Shown here piece after piece: positions 16,240-24,459 of a stretch of 64,000 nucleotides of DNA (positions within the stretch are counted from its first letter, which is position 1; each line of letters opens with the position of its first letter). A program made the translations under genes and the position numbers. The DNA is from Pseudomonas turukhanskensis. GTDB lineage: Bacteria > Pseudomonadota > Gammaproteobacteria > Pseudomonadales > Pseudomonadaceae. A model generated the notes under the pieces. The model was not told the origin of the DNA and made no database searches. It saw only the letters and a program-made list of their open reading frames with translations. The stretch lies in the NCBI RefSeq assembly GCF_027922365.1, contig NZ_BSFN01000001.1, forward strand, positions 323,671-387,670, given 5' to 3'.

Positions 16240-17100
16240 ATGAGTTCATTGCACGCTGACAGGAAACTGTCGGCCTGGCTTCTTACGCCCGGGCTTGGCT
16301 GGCTGGCACTGTTTCTGGTGCTGCCGTGCCTTCTGGTGTTGGTCTACAGCTTTGTCGAGCGCGGTGCCTATGGCGGCATCGAGTGGACCTTTACCTTGGA
16401 AAACTACCAGCGCGCCTTCGACCCGCTGTACCTGGGCATTCTGCTCAAGTCGGCCAAAATCGCCGCGCTGGCCACCCTGTTTGCCGTGCTGATCGGCTAC
16501 CCGGCGGCCTACGCCATTGCCCGTGCGCCACGCCACCGCCAGCCGGTTTATCTGTTTTTGGTGATGCTGCCGTTCTGGAGCAACTACCTGATCCGCACCT
16601 ATGCCTGGATCGTGCTGCTCAACCGCGAAGGCCTGCTCAACAAGCTGGCGGCAACGCTGGGCTACAGCGGCGACCCCATCAGCCTGCTCTACACCGAAAG
16701 CTCGGTGGTATTGGGCCTGGTGTACAACTACATCCCCTTTGTGATTCTGGCCATTTACTCCTCGCTCTCGCGCATCAACGGCGAGCTGTGGGAAGCCTCC
16801 CGTGACCTCGGCGCCAGCGGCTGGATGACGTTTCGCCGGGTGATTCTGCCGCTCAGCGTGCCCGGCATCGCCGCCGGTTCAGTGTTCGTTTTCGTGCTCA
16901 GCATCGGCAACTTCATCACCGCCGATCTGCTCGGCGGCAAGCAGGTGCAGATGGTTGGCAACCTGATCTACGCGCAGTTCCTCACTGCCCGCGACTGGCC
17001 ATTCGGCTCGGCGCTGAGCTTTATCCTGATCGCCATCATGTTGCTGCTGCTGTTCGTGCAGGCGCTGCTGGCCCGTCGCGCCGCGGAGGGTAAAGCATGA
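16240..17100 (+). CDS. ABC transporter permease (PotB/PotH-like)
   Basis: An inner-membrane permease of about 286 residues with six predicted helices, starting LLTPGLGWLALFLVLPCLL. The ABC-ATPase contact loop (EAA motif) is EASRDLGASGWMTFRRVILP, followed by LSVPGIAAGSVFVF. ATG at 16240 (MSSLHADRKL) is preferred; the frame extends upstream only through REP sequence. Its stop overlaps the next permease start (ATGA), so the two permeases are probably made in equal amounts and form the heterodimeric channel of the importer. Confidence 0.92.
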   Translation: MSSLHADRKLSAWLLTPGLGWLALFLVLPCLLVLVYSFVERGAYGGIEWTFTLENYQRAFDPLYLGILLKSAKIAALATLFAVLIGYPAAYAIARAPRHRQPVYLFLVMLPFWSNYLIRTYAWIVLLNREGLLNKLAATLGYSGDPISLLYTESSVVLGLVYNYIPFVILAIYSSLSRINGELWEASRDLGASGWMTFRRVILPLSVPGIAAGSVFVFVLSIGNFITADLLGGKQVQMVGNLIYAQFLTARDWPFGSALSFILIAIMLLLLFVQALLARRAAEGKA

Positions 17101-17903
17101 GCCAGCCCAGCCTGCGCAGTTCCGCCGCCCTCGGTGCTCACCTGTGGTTGGTGTATGCATTCCTCTATGTGCCAATCCTGGTGCTGATCCTGCTGTCCTT
17201 TAACAAGTCCGGGCTTCCCACTTCCTGGAGCGGTTTTTCGTTCAAGTGGTACGCCGCCCTAGCCAACAACAAAGCGGTGCTCTCGGCCGCGCTTAACACC
17301 CTGATCGTGGCCTTGAGTTCGACCTTTATCGCCTGCGTACTCGGCACTCTTCTCGCGCTGGGCGTGGAGCTGCGCCGCAAGGGTGAAAACAAAGGCCACG
17401 TCGCCGACACCCTGCTGATGGCGCCGATGATCATCCCCGACATCGTGCTGGCGATTGCGCTGCTGAGCTTCTTCAACCTGGTGAAGATGGGCCTGGGCCT
17501 GCACTCCATCGTGATCAGCCATGCGGTGTTCAACATTGCCTTTGTCTGCGCGGTGGTGCGCACGCGCCTCAAGCACTTTGATTACTCGATTCTCGAAGCC
17601 TCGATAGACCTGGGCGCCAGTTGGTTCACCACCCTGCGGCGGGTGCTGCTGCCGGCGATTTTCCCAGGCGTTCTGGCCGGCGGCTTGCTGGCGTTCACCC
17701 TCTCGGTGGACGAATTCATCATCGCCTTTTTCAACTCGGGTTCAGGCCAGGCCTCGACCACATTGCCAATGCAGATCTACGCCATGATCCGCTTCGGCGT
17801 CACCCCGGAAATCAATGCCCTGGCGACGCTGGTGATGCTGGTCAGCATCACGGCGCTGCTGGCGTCGCAGCGTTTGAACAAGGCCCCGACCCATCATGAG
17901 TGA
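17097..17903 (+). CDS. ABC transporter permease (PotC/PotI-like)
   Basis: The second 268-residue permease, with helices such as HLWLVYAFLYVPILVLILL and the EAA loop EASIDLGASWFTTLRRVLLP followed by AIFPGVLAGGLLAFTLSVDEF. The sequence SVDEF after the loop is usual for PotC-type permeases. It overlaps the upstream permease by 4 bases and the ATPase gene by 8 bases, so the transporter genes are tightly coupled. Confidence 0.92.
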   Translation: MSQPSLRSSAALGAHLWLVYAFLYVPILVLILLSFNKSGLPTSWSGFSFKWYAALANNKAVLSAALNTLIVALSSTFIACVLGTLLALGVELRRKGENKGHVADTLLMAPMIIPDIVLAIALLSFFNLVKMGLGLHSIVISHAVFNIAFVCAVVRTRLKHFDYSILEASIDLGASWFTTLRRVLLPAIFPGVLAGGLLAFTLSVDEFIIAFFNSGSGQASTTLPMQIYAMIRFGVTPEINALATLVMLVSITALLASQRLNKAPTHHE

Positions 17904-18993
17904 AGTAAAAAACGTGCTGGTCCTGGACAAGGTCAGCAAGAGCTACGGCGAGAACCTGCTGGCCGTCGACAACGTCTCCCTGAGCATCCGCGAAAACGAA
18001 TTCTTTGCCCTGCTCGGCCCCTCCGGCTGCGGCAAAACCACCCTGCTGCGCATGCTCGCCGGCTTTGAAACGCCGAGCGGCGGCTGCATCTACCTGGATG
18101 GCACCGATATCTCGCCGCTGCCGGCCAACAAACGCCCGCTGAACCTGATGTTCCAGAGCTATGCGCTGTTCCCGAACATGACGGTGCGCAAAAACATCGC
18201 GTACGGCCTGGAAATGGAAAAGCTGCCGGCTGCCGAAATCCGCCAGCGTGTAGACGAGGTTCTGGCCACCGCGCAATTGGGCGAACTGGCCGAGCGCAAG
18301 CCCGACCAACTCTCCGGCGGTCAACGCCAGCGCGTGGCGCTGGCCCGCGCGCTGGTGAAACGCCCCCGCGTACTGCTGCTGGATGAACCCCTCGGCGCGC
18401 TGGATAAAAAGCTGCGCGAGAAAATGCAGCTGGAGCTCAAGCGCCTGCAACACGAGAGCGGCATCACCTTCATCATCGTTACCCACGACCAGGAAGAAGC
18501 CCTGGTGATGTCCGACCGCATGGCCGTGCTCGACGGCGGCAAGGTGTGCCAATGCGGCTCGCCTGCCGAGCTATACGAAAACCCCAACAGCCGCTTTGTC
18601 GCCAACTTCATTGGCGTGAGCAACATCCTTGAAGGCGTGCGCGAAAGCGACAACAGCGTGATGGTGCGCAACCGCGCCCTGACGGTGGAATCGGCAGTCG
18701 GTGAAATACGCGGCCAAGCCGTGGCCCTGGTGATTCGCCCCGAGCGTCTGCAGGTGCTGAGCAGCGCCACCCCGCTGGCCGAGGAACAAGCCTGCGCCAA
18801 CCGGGTGGACGGCCAGATCGTCGAGGTCGCCTACCACGGCCTGGATACCAACCTGCACGTGCAAACCGCCCTCAGCGACAAGCCGCTGATCGTGCGCGTG
18901 CCCTCGTCGCAATTTGAATACGCCCAGTTTGAACAGGGCGCCAGCATCCGCCTCGGCTGGCAAGCGCGGCATGCCCGCGTATTGACCCGCTAA
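17896..18993 (+). CDS. ABC transporter ATP-binding protein (PotA/PotG-like)
   Basis: A 365-residue ATPase that drives the importer. It has Walker A GPSGCGKTT (41-49), signature LSGGQRQRVALARAL, Walker B VLLLDEPLGALD and the switch His in IIVTHDQEEAL. After about residue 240 comes a TOBE-type regulatory domain (VALVIRPERLQVL), as in PotA, MalK and relatives. It overlaps the upstream permease by 8 bases. The glycosyltransferase starts 43 bases downstream and is probably in the same operon, which ties the transport step to the enzymes that follow. Confidence 0.94.
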   Translation: MSEVKNVLVLDKVSKSYGENLLAVDNVSLSIRENEFFALLGPSGCGKTTLLRMLAGFETPSGGCIYLDGTDISPLPANKRPLNLMFQSYALFPNMTVRKNIAYGLEMEKLPAAEIRQRVDEVLATAQLGELAERKPDQLSGGQRQRVALARALVKRPRVLLLDEPLGALDKKLREKMQLELKRLQHESGITFIIVTHDQEEALVMSDRMAVLDGGKVCQCGSPAELYENPNSRFVANFIGVSNILEGVRESDNSVMVRNRALTVESAVGEIRGQAVALVIRPERLQVLSSATPLAEEQACANRVDGQIVEVAYHGLDTNLHVQTALSDKPLIVRVPSSQFEYAQFEQGASIRLGWQARHARVLTR

Positions 18994-19036
18994 GCACACC
19001 AACAATCACAAATCAGGATCAGGCAGGAGCAGTGCA

Positions 19037-20320
19037 ATGAAGCAAAAAGTCATCGCCTTTTTCCCGGAAGCCGCTTACGGCCCGGCCTTGAACTCAGTGG
19101 GCATCGCCCAGGCCTGTGAAGCCCTCGGCCACAAGGCGGTTTTTCTCACCGACCCCGGCATGAGCGGCGTGTATTCGGGCTACGGCTTCGAAGAGCATAT
19201 GGTGAATATGTCGGCGCCCATGCCGCCGGAAGAAATGGCCAAGTACTGGGTCGATTTCATCAACGGCCATATCCCCAACTTTCGCAAAAGTCCGCTTGAG
19301 CAAATCCCCAACTACGTGAAGGAATGCTGGGCAGCCATCGTCGAAACCGCCAAGTGGGCCGAGAAGGATTTGCCCAGCGTGCTGGCCAAGGTGCAGCCGG
19401 ACCTGATCTGCGTCGACAACGTGATTCTGTTCCCGGCCATCAAGCAATACGGCAAGCCGTGGGTGCGGATTATTTCCTGCTCGGAAAACGAAATCGAAGA
19501 CCCGGATATCCCGCCGCACCTGTCGGGCATGAGCGTGCATGACAAGGCAGGCCACGCCGAATTCCGCCGCCGTTTTGATGAAGAGGTCGGCCCCATTCAC
19601 GCCGACTTCAACGAGTTCCTCGTCGCCCATGGCGAGCAGCCCTATCCGCTGGGCACCTTCTTTGAAGCCTCGCCTTTCATGAACCTGCTGCTGTACCCGG
19701 ACCCGGTGAAATTCGAGCGTCGCCACGCCCTGCCGCCCGAACAGTTCCACTACCTGCAAGGCTGCGTGCGCGCCGACAAGCCATATGACATTCCCCAATT
19801 CAAAGCCAACAACGACAAACCGCTGCTGTACGTGAGTTTCGGCAGCCTGGGCTCCGGCGACGTGGACCTGCTCAAGCGCCTGATCAGCGCCATCGGCCAA
19901 CTGCCGTACCGTGCGCTGTTCAACGTCGGCGAGCATCTGGAGAAGTACACCGAGCTGCCGGACAACGTGCTGGTCTCCAACTGGTACCCGCAGCCGTCGG
20001 TGATCGAAAAGGTCGACGCGGTGATCCACCACGGCGGCAACAACAGTTTTACCGAGTGCCTGTTCTTCGGTAAGCCGGCGATTGTCATGTCATACGTCTG
20101 GGACGGCCACGACAACGCCATGCGCGCCGAAGAAAGCGGCCACGGCTTCAAGCTTGATCGCTACGAATGGAACGAGGCCGACCTGGCCGCCAAGCTCGAG
20201 GCCTGCCTCACCGACACCGCCATGCAGGCGCGCCTGAAAGAAACCAGCGCCTACATGCAATCACGCAAAGGCCCGCAAGACGCGGCCAAGATTCTGGATG
20301 GACTGCTTAACCATGACTAA
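19037..20320 (+). CDS. UDP-glycosyltransferase-like protein (MGT type) in the importer operon
   Basis: A 427-residue GT-B glycosyltransferase with the donor-site motif HHGGNNSF and WDGHDNAMRAEE, and with LLYVSFGSLGSGD at the start of the C-terminal domain. It has no signal peptide, so it acts in the cytoplasm. It lies directly behind the importer ATPase and overlaps the first cupin gene, so its acceptor may well be the imported compound or a metabolite of it. The ATG at 19037 follows AGGAGCAG at suitable distance. It is clearly related to the leftward gene at 12437 along its full length. Sugar donor and product are not predictable here. Confidence 0.85.
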   Translation: MKQKVIAFFPEAAYGPALNSVGIAQACEALGHKAVFLTDPGMSGVYSGYGFEEHMVNMSAPMPPEEMAKYWVDFINGHIPNFRKSPLEQIPNYVKECWAAIVETAKWAEKDLPSVLAKVQPDLICVDNVILFPAIKQYGKPWVRIISCSENEIEDPDIPPHLSGMSVHDKAGHAEFRRRFDEEVGPIHADFNEFLVAHGEQPYPLGTFFEASPFMNLLLYPDPVKFERRHALPPEQFHYLQGCVRADKPYDIPQFKANNDKPLLYVSFGSLGSGDVDLLKRLISAIGQLPYRALFNVGEHLEKYTELPDNVLVSNWYPQPSVIEKVDAVIHHGGNNSFTECLFFGKPAIVMSYVWDGHDNAMRAEESGHGFKLDRYEWNEADLAAKLEACLTDTAMQARLKETSAYMQSRKGPQDAAKILDGLLNHD

Positions 20321-20675
20321 CCCAACCCCGAGCACCGCCCCGGCGCTGTACGACGTCAGCACCCGTACCGACCTGGTGGACTGGGGCGTGCAAAGCGACG
20401 CCGTCGAGGGCGTCTCCCACTCCAGCGGCCGCCTGCTGTTCAAAGGCCCCAACAACAGCCCGGAAACCGGCTTGTGGGTATGCACGCCGGGGCGCTGGCG
20501 CCTGTCGATTCCCCGTGACGAGCTGTGCCACTTCGTCAGCGGCCGCGCCACCTACGTGGAGGACAACGGCGAGGTGATCGAAGTGAAGCCCAACACCCTG
20601 GTGCTGTTCCCCGCCGGCTGGACTGGCGAATGCCACGTGCAGGAAACCATCCGCAACCTTTACATGTTGGCGTAG
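20313..20675 (+). CDS. Small cupin protein (DUF861/EutQ-like), copy 1
   Basis: A 120-residue single-domain cupin. The C-terminal part reads DELCHFVSGRATYVEDNGEVIEVKPNTLVLFP in family fashion (one barrel, with a ForF-type turn GLWVCTPGRWRLSI before it). Only some of the usual metal-binding histidines are visible, so catalysis is doubtful and a binding or sugar-isomerising role is possible. ATG at 20313 overlaps the glycosyltransferase stop by 8 bases. A second cupin, 118 bases downstream, is a paralogue. Function unknown; related cupins are linked to ureidoglycine and ethanolamine metabolism, but nothing here proves this. Confidence 0.75.
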   Translation: MTNPTPSTAPALYDVSTRTDLVDWGVQSDAVEGVSHSSGRLLFKGPNNSPETGLWVCTPGRWRLSIPRDELCHFVSGRATYVEDNGEVIEVKPNTLVLFPAGWTGECHVQETIRNLYMLA

Positions 20676-20680
20676 TTCAG

Positions 20681-20752
20681 TGCGTAGGGTGTGCTCCGCG
20701 CACCGGGCGATTTTCCCGTAATCGCAACGGTGCGCATAGCACACCCTACGCA
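20681..20752. repeat. REP pair (GTAGGGTGTGC type) between the two cupin genes
   Basis: TGCGTAGGGTGTGCTCCGCG at 20681 is mirrored by GCGCATAGCACACCCTACGCA ending at 20752. The same family recurs at about 23678, 31510 and 42476. Confidence 0.9.
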
Positions 20753-20792
20753 CCTGGGCCCGCCACAAAATCTCCACAAGGATCAGAAACCC

Positions 20793-21137
20793 ATGACCAC
20801 CCCACACCTCTACAACCCGCTCGAAATCACCGACCTCAAAGACTGGGGCACCATCCCCACCATGCTCGAAGGCGAATCCAAAGTCTCCGGTGTGGTGCTG
20901 CACAAAGGCCCCGAAGGCCAATCCGAATGTGGCATCTGGGTGTGCACGCCGGGCAAGTGGTTCTGCCATGTCACCAGCGACGAGTTCTGCCATTTCCTCG
21001 AAGGCAGCAGCACCTATGTGCATGAAAACGGCGAAGTCATCGAGATCAAACCGGACACCGCAGCGTTCTTCCCCAAAGACTGGAAAGGCACTTGCACCGT
21101 CCACGAAACCATCAAAAAGGTCTACATGATCCGGTGA
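20793..21137 (+). CDS. Small cupin protein (DUF861/EutQ-like), copy 2
   Basis: A 114-residue cupin paralogous to the preceding one: both share the order WVCTPGKW, DEFCHFLEGSSTYVHENGEV and KPDTAAFFP. ATG at 20793 is preceded by AAGGATCAG. It ends 5 bases before the kinase-like gene, so the two are coupled. Having two diverged copies side by side suggests either a heteromeric protein or two steps on related substrates. The biochemical role is unknown. Confidence 0.75.
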   Translation: MTTPHLYNPLEITDLKDWGTIPTMLEGESKVSGVVLHKGPEGQSECGIWVCTPGKWFCHVTSDEFCHFLEGSSTYVHENGEVIEIKPDTAAFFPKDWKGTCTVHETIKKVYMIR

Positions 21138-21142
21138 CCACC

Positions 21143-22141
21143 ATGGCCGAACAGTACGCCCGCCCCGAGCAACGCCGCGCCTTTCTGGCCGGCGCCGGGT
21201 ACGCCGATTGCCGCCTCGAAGCCCTGCCTATGGATGCCTCGCGGCGCTGCTATTTTCGCTTGCCGCAGGCGGGTTTGCTGTTGATGGATTCGCCCCCTGC
21301 GTATGAACCCATCGTGCCGTTTCTGACCTTGGCCCTGCACCTGCGCGAGCTGGGGTTGTCGGCGCCCCATGTGCTGGCCAGCGACCGCACGGCAGGCCTG
21401 GCGCTGATCGAAGATTTCGGCCAGGCCACCTACACCCGGCTGCTCGCCATGGGTTATGCCGAACAACCGCTGTACGAGTTGGCGGTGGATGCCCTGGTGC
21501 ATTTGCACAAGGCGCCCCGTGCGCTGGCCGTGCAGGTGCCGGCCTACGACCTCGAACCATTGCTGGCCGAGGCCGTGCTGTTTATCGACTGGTACGCGCC
21601 GCTGCTGGTGGATAAGTCCACCGCCGAAACGCTACGCACGCCTTATCTGGCACTTTGTGCACAACTGGCCGAAGCCGCCGCCAGCCGCCGCGAAGCCTTG
21701 GTGCTGCGCGATTTCCATGTGGACAACCTGATGCGCCTGGACGGCCAGGACGGCGTGCGGGCCTGTGGATTACTGGACTTTCAGGACGCCCTGATCGGCT
21801 CCCACGCTTACGACCTGATGTCCCTGCTCGAAGACGCCCGACGGGATGTACCCGACAGCCTTCGCGACCACCTGCTGACCCGCTACCTGGCGCAACGGCC
21901 GGACATCAACGCCGAGCAATTCAGCGCCGACTATGCCGTGCTTGCCGCCCTGCGCCACGCCAAGATTGCCGGCATTTTTGTGCGCCTGGCCCAGCGTGAC
22001 GGCAAACAGCACTACCTGGCCCATCTGCCGCGCGTAATCGGCCAGCTCGACCGCGCGTTGCACACCCCCACGCTACTACCGCTACGCGCATTTCTCGACC
22101 GTCATCTGCCCGGCTGGGCACAACCGCTGCCCGCCCAATGA
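21143..22141 (+). CDS. AmgK/APH-like sugar or aminoglycoside kinase-family phosphotransferase
   Basis: A 332-residue protein of the aminoglycoside-phosphotransferase/protein-kinase-like fold. The catalytic loop is RDFHVDNLM (189-197; D190, N195) and the metal-binding motif is LLDFQDALIGSHAYDL (D212), very like AmgK, the N-acetylmuramate/GlcNAc anomeric kinase of Pseudomonas. In the usual AmgK locus a MurU nucleotidyltransferase follows; here none does. It therefore probably phosphorylates a different small molecule, perhaps a sugar or amino alcohol handled by this operon. ATG at 21143 is preferred; GTG at 21134 is possible. The next gene, an aldehyde dehydrogenase, starts 50 bases later. Confidence 0.8.
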   Translation: MAEQYARPEQRRAFLAGAGYADCRLEALPMDASRRCYFRLPQAGLLLMDSPPAYEPIVPFLTLALHLRELGLSAPHVLASDRTAGLALIEDFGQATYTRLLAMGYAEQPLYELAVDALVHLHKAPRALAVQVPAYDLEPLLAEAVLFIDWYAPLLVDKSTAETLRTPYLALCAQLAEAAASRREALVLRDFHVDNLMRLDGQDGVRACGLLDFQDALIGSHAYDLMSLLEDARRDVPDSLRDHLLTRYLAQRPDINAEQFSADYAVLAALRHAKIAGIFVRLAQRDGKQHYLAHLPRVIGQLDRALHTPTLLPLRAFLDRHLPGWAQPLPAQ

Positions 22142-22191
22142 CCCTGTTTCCGGGCTGTGGATAAACCCCGCAGCCCACGCCTGGAGCCGCT

Positions 22192-23673
22192 ATGAAGCAT
22201 TTTATCAACCCCGACTTCATTACCCCGCAGAGCGACCGCCTGCGCGCCATCATCAACCCTGCCACGCTGGAGGAAGTGGGCAGCATCGTGCTGGGTGACG
22301 AGGCCGATGTGAACGCCGCCGTGTCCGCTGCCAATGCCGCGCAAAAAGAATGGCGCAAGGTGGATGCGAAAAGCCGCGCTGCCATCCTCCATCAACTGGC
22401 CAATGCGCTGGACGGCGTCAACCCGGTAAACCGCGAAGCCGGCCGCTTGATGACCCTGGAAATGGGCAAGCCCTTTCCCGAAGCCATGGGCGAGCTGGCC
22501 AACTGCGCGCCGATTTTCCGCTACTACGCCGAGATGGCCCGCGACGATGCCGGCAAGGTGGCCGGCACCACGCAACTGGGCTCGTTCCAGCATGTACGCT
22601 ATGACGCCATGGGGGTGAGCGTGCACATCATGCCGTTCAACTTCCCGATTCTGCTGATGTGCTGGACCGTGGCCGCCTCGCTTGCCGCCGGCAACGCCTG
22701 CATTATCAAACCGGCCGAAGCCACCACCCTGTGCACCCTGAAATTCATGGAACACTTCCGCCTGCTGCCCGCCGGTTTGGTGAGCTGCGTACCGGGCGAT
22801 GCGAAAACCGCGCAGTTGCTGATCCAGTCCGAAGGCACCCACGCGGTGGCCTTTACCGGCAGCGTGGCCGCCGGCAAAGCGGTGGCCATGGCCTGCGCCG
22901 AGCGGATGAAACCCTGCGTGATCGAAGCCGGCGGCAGCGATGCGCTGATCGTCTCCAAGCACGCGCCGCTGGACGTGGCCGTGGCGGGTTCGGTCACCGC
23001 CGCGTTCCACCTCACCGGGCAGATCTGCACCTCGGCCGAACGCTTTTTTGTGGTGGATGACATTCACGATGTGTTCGTCCAACGCTTTGCCGCAATGACG
23101 CAAAAGCTGCGCATCGGCCACGGCCTGGAACACAGTGAAATTGGCCCGTTGGTGAGTGAGGCGGCGCGCGACAAAGTCATGCGTCTGGTGGCCGATGCCG
23201 TGGCCAAAGGGGCCACCGTGGTCTGCGGCGGGCGCATTCCGCCGAACCAGCCGGTGGGCTGGTACTACGAGCCAACAATCCTCACCGGCGTTACCCAGGC
23301 CATGGATATCCTCCACGAAGAATGCTTCGGCCCGGTGGCCGCCATCTGCAAGGTGGCGGACTTCGACGAAGCCGTGCGCCTGGCCAACGACTCACACTTC
23401 GGCCTCGGCGCCTCGCTGTTCTCCACGGATCTGGCTGAAGCCATGGAAGCCGCCGACCGTTTGGAAGCCGGCATGGTGTGGGTCAACAACCCGCTGATCG
23501 ACAACGACGCCCTGCCCTTTGGCGGCTGGAAAATGTCCGGCATGGGCCGCGAACTGGGCCGCCAGGGCCTGGACGCCTTCCGCCGCTCGAAGATGGTGAT
23601 CATCGACCACCAGCCGCAGATTCACGAATGGTGGTATCCGTACAAGGATGAGGTGTTTTACAGCGAGCACTGA
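22192..23673 (+). CDS. NAD(P)-dependent aldehyde dehydrogenase
   Basis: A 493-residue aldehyde dehydrogenase that oxidises an aldehyde to an acid. Visible are the cofactor-site Asn in MPFNFP (N150), the Lys of KPAEAT (K173), the glycine motif FTGSVAAGK (221-229), general base E245 in IEAGGSD, and the catalytic cysteine C279 in GQICTSAERFF. The family resembles succinate-semialdehyde and related dehydrogenases, but the unusual C-terminus IHEWWYPYKDEVFYSEH makes the subgroup uncertain. It is the last gene of the importer operon, so it probably completes the breakdown of the imported compound or its conjugate. Confidence 0.92.
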   Translation: MKHFINPDFITPQSDRLRAIINPATLEEVGSIVLGDEADVNAAVSAANAAQKEWRKVDAKSRAAILHQLANALDGVNPVNREAGRLMTLEMGKPFPEAMGELANCAPIFRYYAEMARDDAGKVAGTTQLGSFQHVRYDAMGVSVHIMPFNFPILLMCWTVAASLAAGNACIIKPAEATTLCTLKFMEHFRLLPAGLVSCVPGDAKTAQLLIQSEGTHAVAFTGSVAAGKAVAMACAERMKPCVIEAGGSDALIVSKHAPLDVAVAGSVTAAFHLTGQICTSAERFFVVDDIHDVFVQRFAAMTQKLRIGHGLEHSEIGPLVSEAARDKVMRLVADAVAKGATVVCGGRIPPNQPVGWYYEPTILTGVTQAMDILHEECFGPVAAICKVADFDEAVRLANDSHFGLGASLFSTDLAEAMEAADRLEAGMVWVNNPLIDNDALPFGGWKMSGMGRELGRQGLDAFRRSKMVIIDHQPQIHEWWYPYKDEVFYSEH

Positions 23674-23677
23674 TGCG

Positions 23678-23749
23678 TTTGTAGGGTGTGCTCCGCGCAC
23701 CGGGCGATTCTCCCGATGTCGCCACCGTGCGCACAGCACACCCTACAAA
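23678..23749. repeat. REP pair (GTAGGGTGTGC type) between aldehyde dehydrogenase and cobK
   Basis: GTAGGGTGTGCTCCGCGCAC (23681-23700) is mirrored by GTGCGCACAGCACACCCTAC (about 23727-23746). The minus-strand reading of its right end supplies the TAG stop of cobK. Confidence 0.88.
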
Positions 23750-24459
23750 AGCGCGTTCAACAGCGCCACGCCGTCGGTGAACTCGCGCTCCACTGCCGGC
23801 AATGTTGGCCGTCGCAGCACCAGCACCGGCACGCCCAACTCGCGCGCCACTTGGAGCTTATGTTCCGTCGCCTCACTACCGCTGTTCTTGCTGATCAGCA
23901 CATCGCAGCGCAACCGGGCAAACAGCGCGCGCTCGCTTTCCAACGTAAACGGCCCACGGGCACCAATGATCTCGGCGCGCGGCGTGGCCGCCTGGCTTTG
24001 CAGGCAGCGCACGGTCCAGTGTTGGTGTTCGGGAATTTCGTCGAGGTGTTCCAGCGGCTCACGGCCCAGGGTAAACAGCGGGCGCCGGAAGGGTTTGAGG
24101 CTGTGGATAAGGTCGTTCCAATCGGCCACTTCACGCCAGTCATCACCCGCCTGAGCTACCCACCCAGGCCGGCGCAACGCCCAGCAGGGAATGCTGGCGA
24201 GTGTGGCAGCGCGCGCGGCGTTGGCGCTGATCTGCGCGGCGTAGGGATGGGTGGCGTCCACCAGCAAGCCGATGCTGTTTTCGGCAATAAATTGCGCCAA
24301 CCCTTCGGCGCCACCATAGCCGCCGACGCGCACCTGGCAGGGCAAATCCTCCGGTACGCGGCCCAGGCCCGCGAGGCTGTAAATATCGTCTGCCTCCAGG
24401 TGCCGAGCCAACGCCAACGCTTCGCTTACGCCGCCGAGCAGCAGCACCTTCGGCCTCAC
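23743..24459 (-). CDS. cobK: Precorrin-6A reductase CobK
   Basis: CobK uses NADPH to reduce precorrin-6A to dihydro-precorrin-6B. The 238-residue protein opens [19 protein letters not shown], a Rossmann-like nucleotide fold, and has [12 protein letters not shown] and [13 protein letters not shown], both family-typical. The GTG at 24459 overlaps the cbiD stop (GTGA), so translation is coupled. Its TAG stop (23743-23745) lies within a REP end. It is the last of three leftward genes cobL, cbiD, cobK. The length agrees with the family. Confidence 0.94.
   Translation of the reverse strand: MRPKVLLLGGVSEALALARHLEADDIYSLAGLGRVPEDLPCQVRVGGYGGAEGLAQFIAENSIGLLVDATHPYAAQISANAARAATLASIPCWALRRPGWVAQAGDDWREVADWNDLIHSLKPFRRPLFTLGREPLEHLDEIPEHQHWTVRCLQSQAATPRAEIIGARGPFTLESERALFARLRCDVLISKNSGSEATEHKLQVARELGVPVLVLRRPTLPAVEREFTDGVALLNALL

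Noticed and set aside
15069..18993. A firm assignment as spermidine/putrescine transporter
   Set aside because: Family similarity is clear but substrate specificity in this group varies, and the linked enzymes are not those of known polyamine breakdown.
21143..22141. Antibiotic-resistance aminoglycoside phosphotransferase
   Set aside because: The motifs are closer to AmgK-type sugar kinases, and the gene sits in a transport and catabolic operon.
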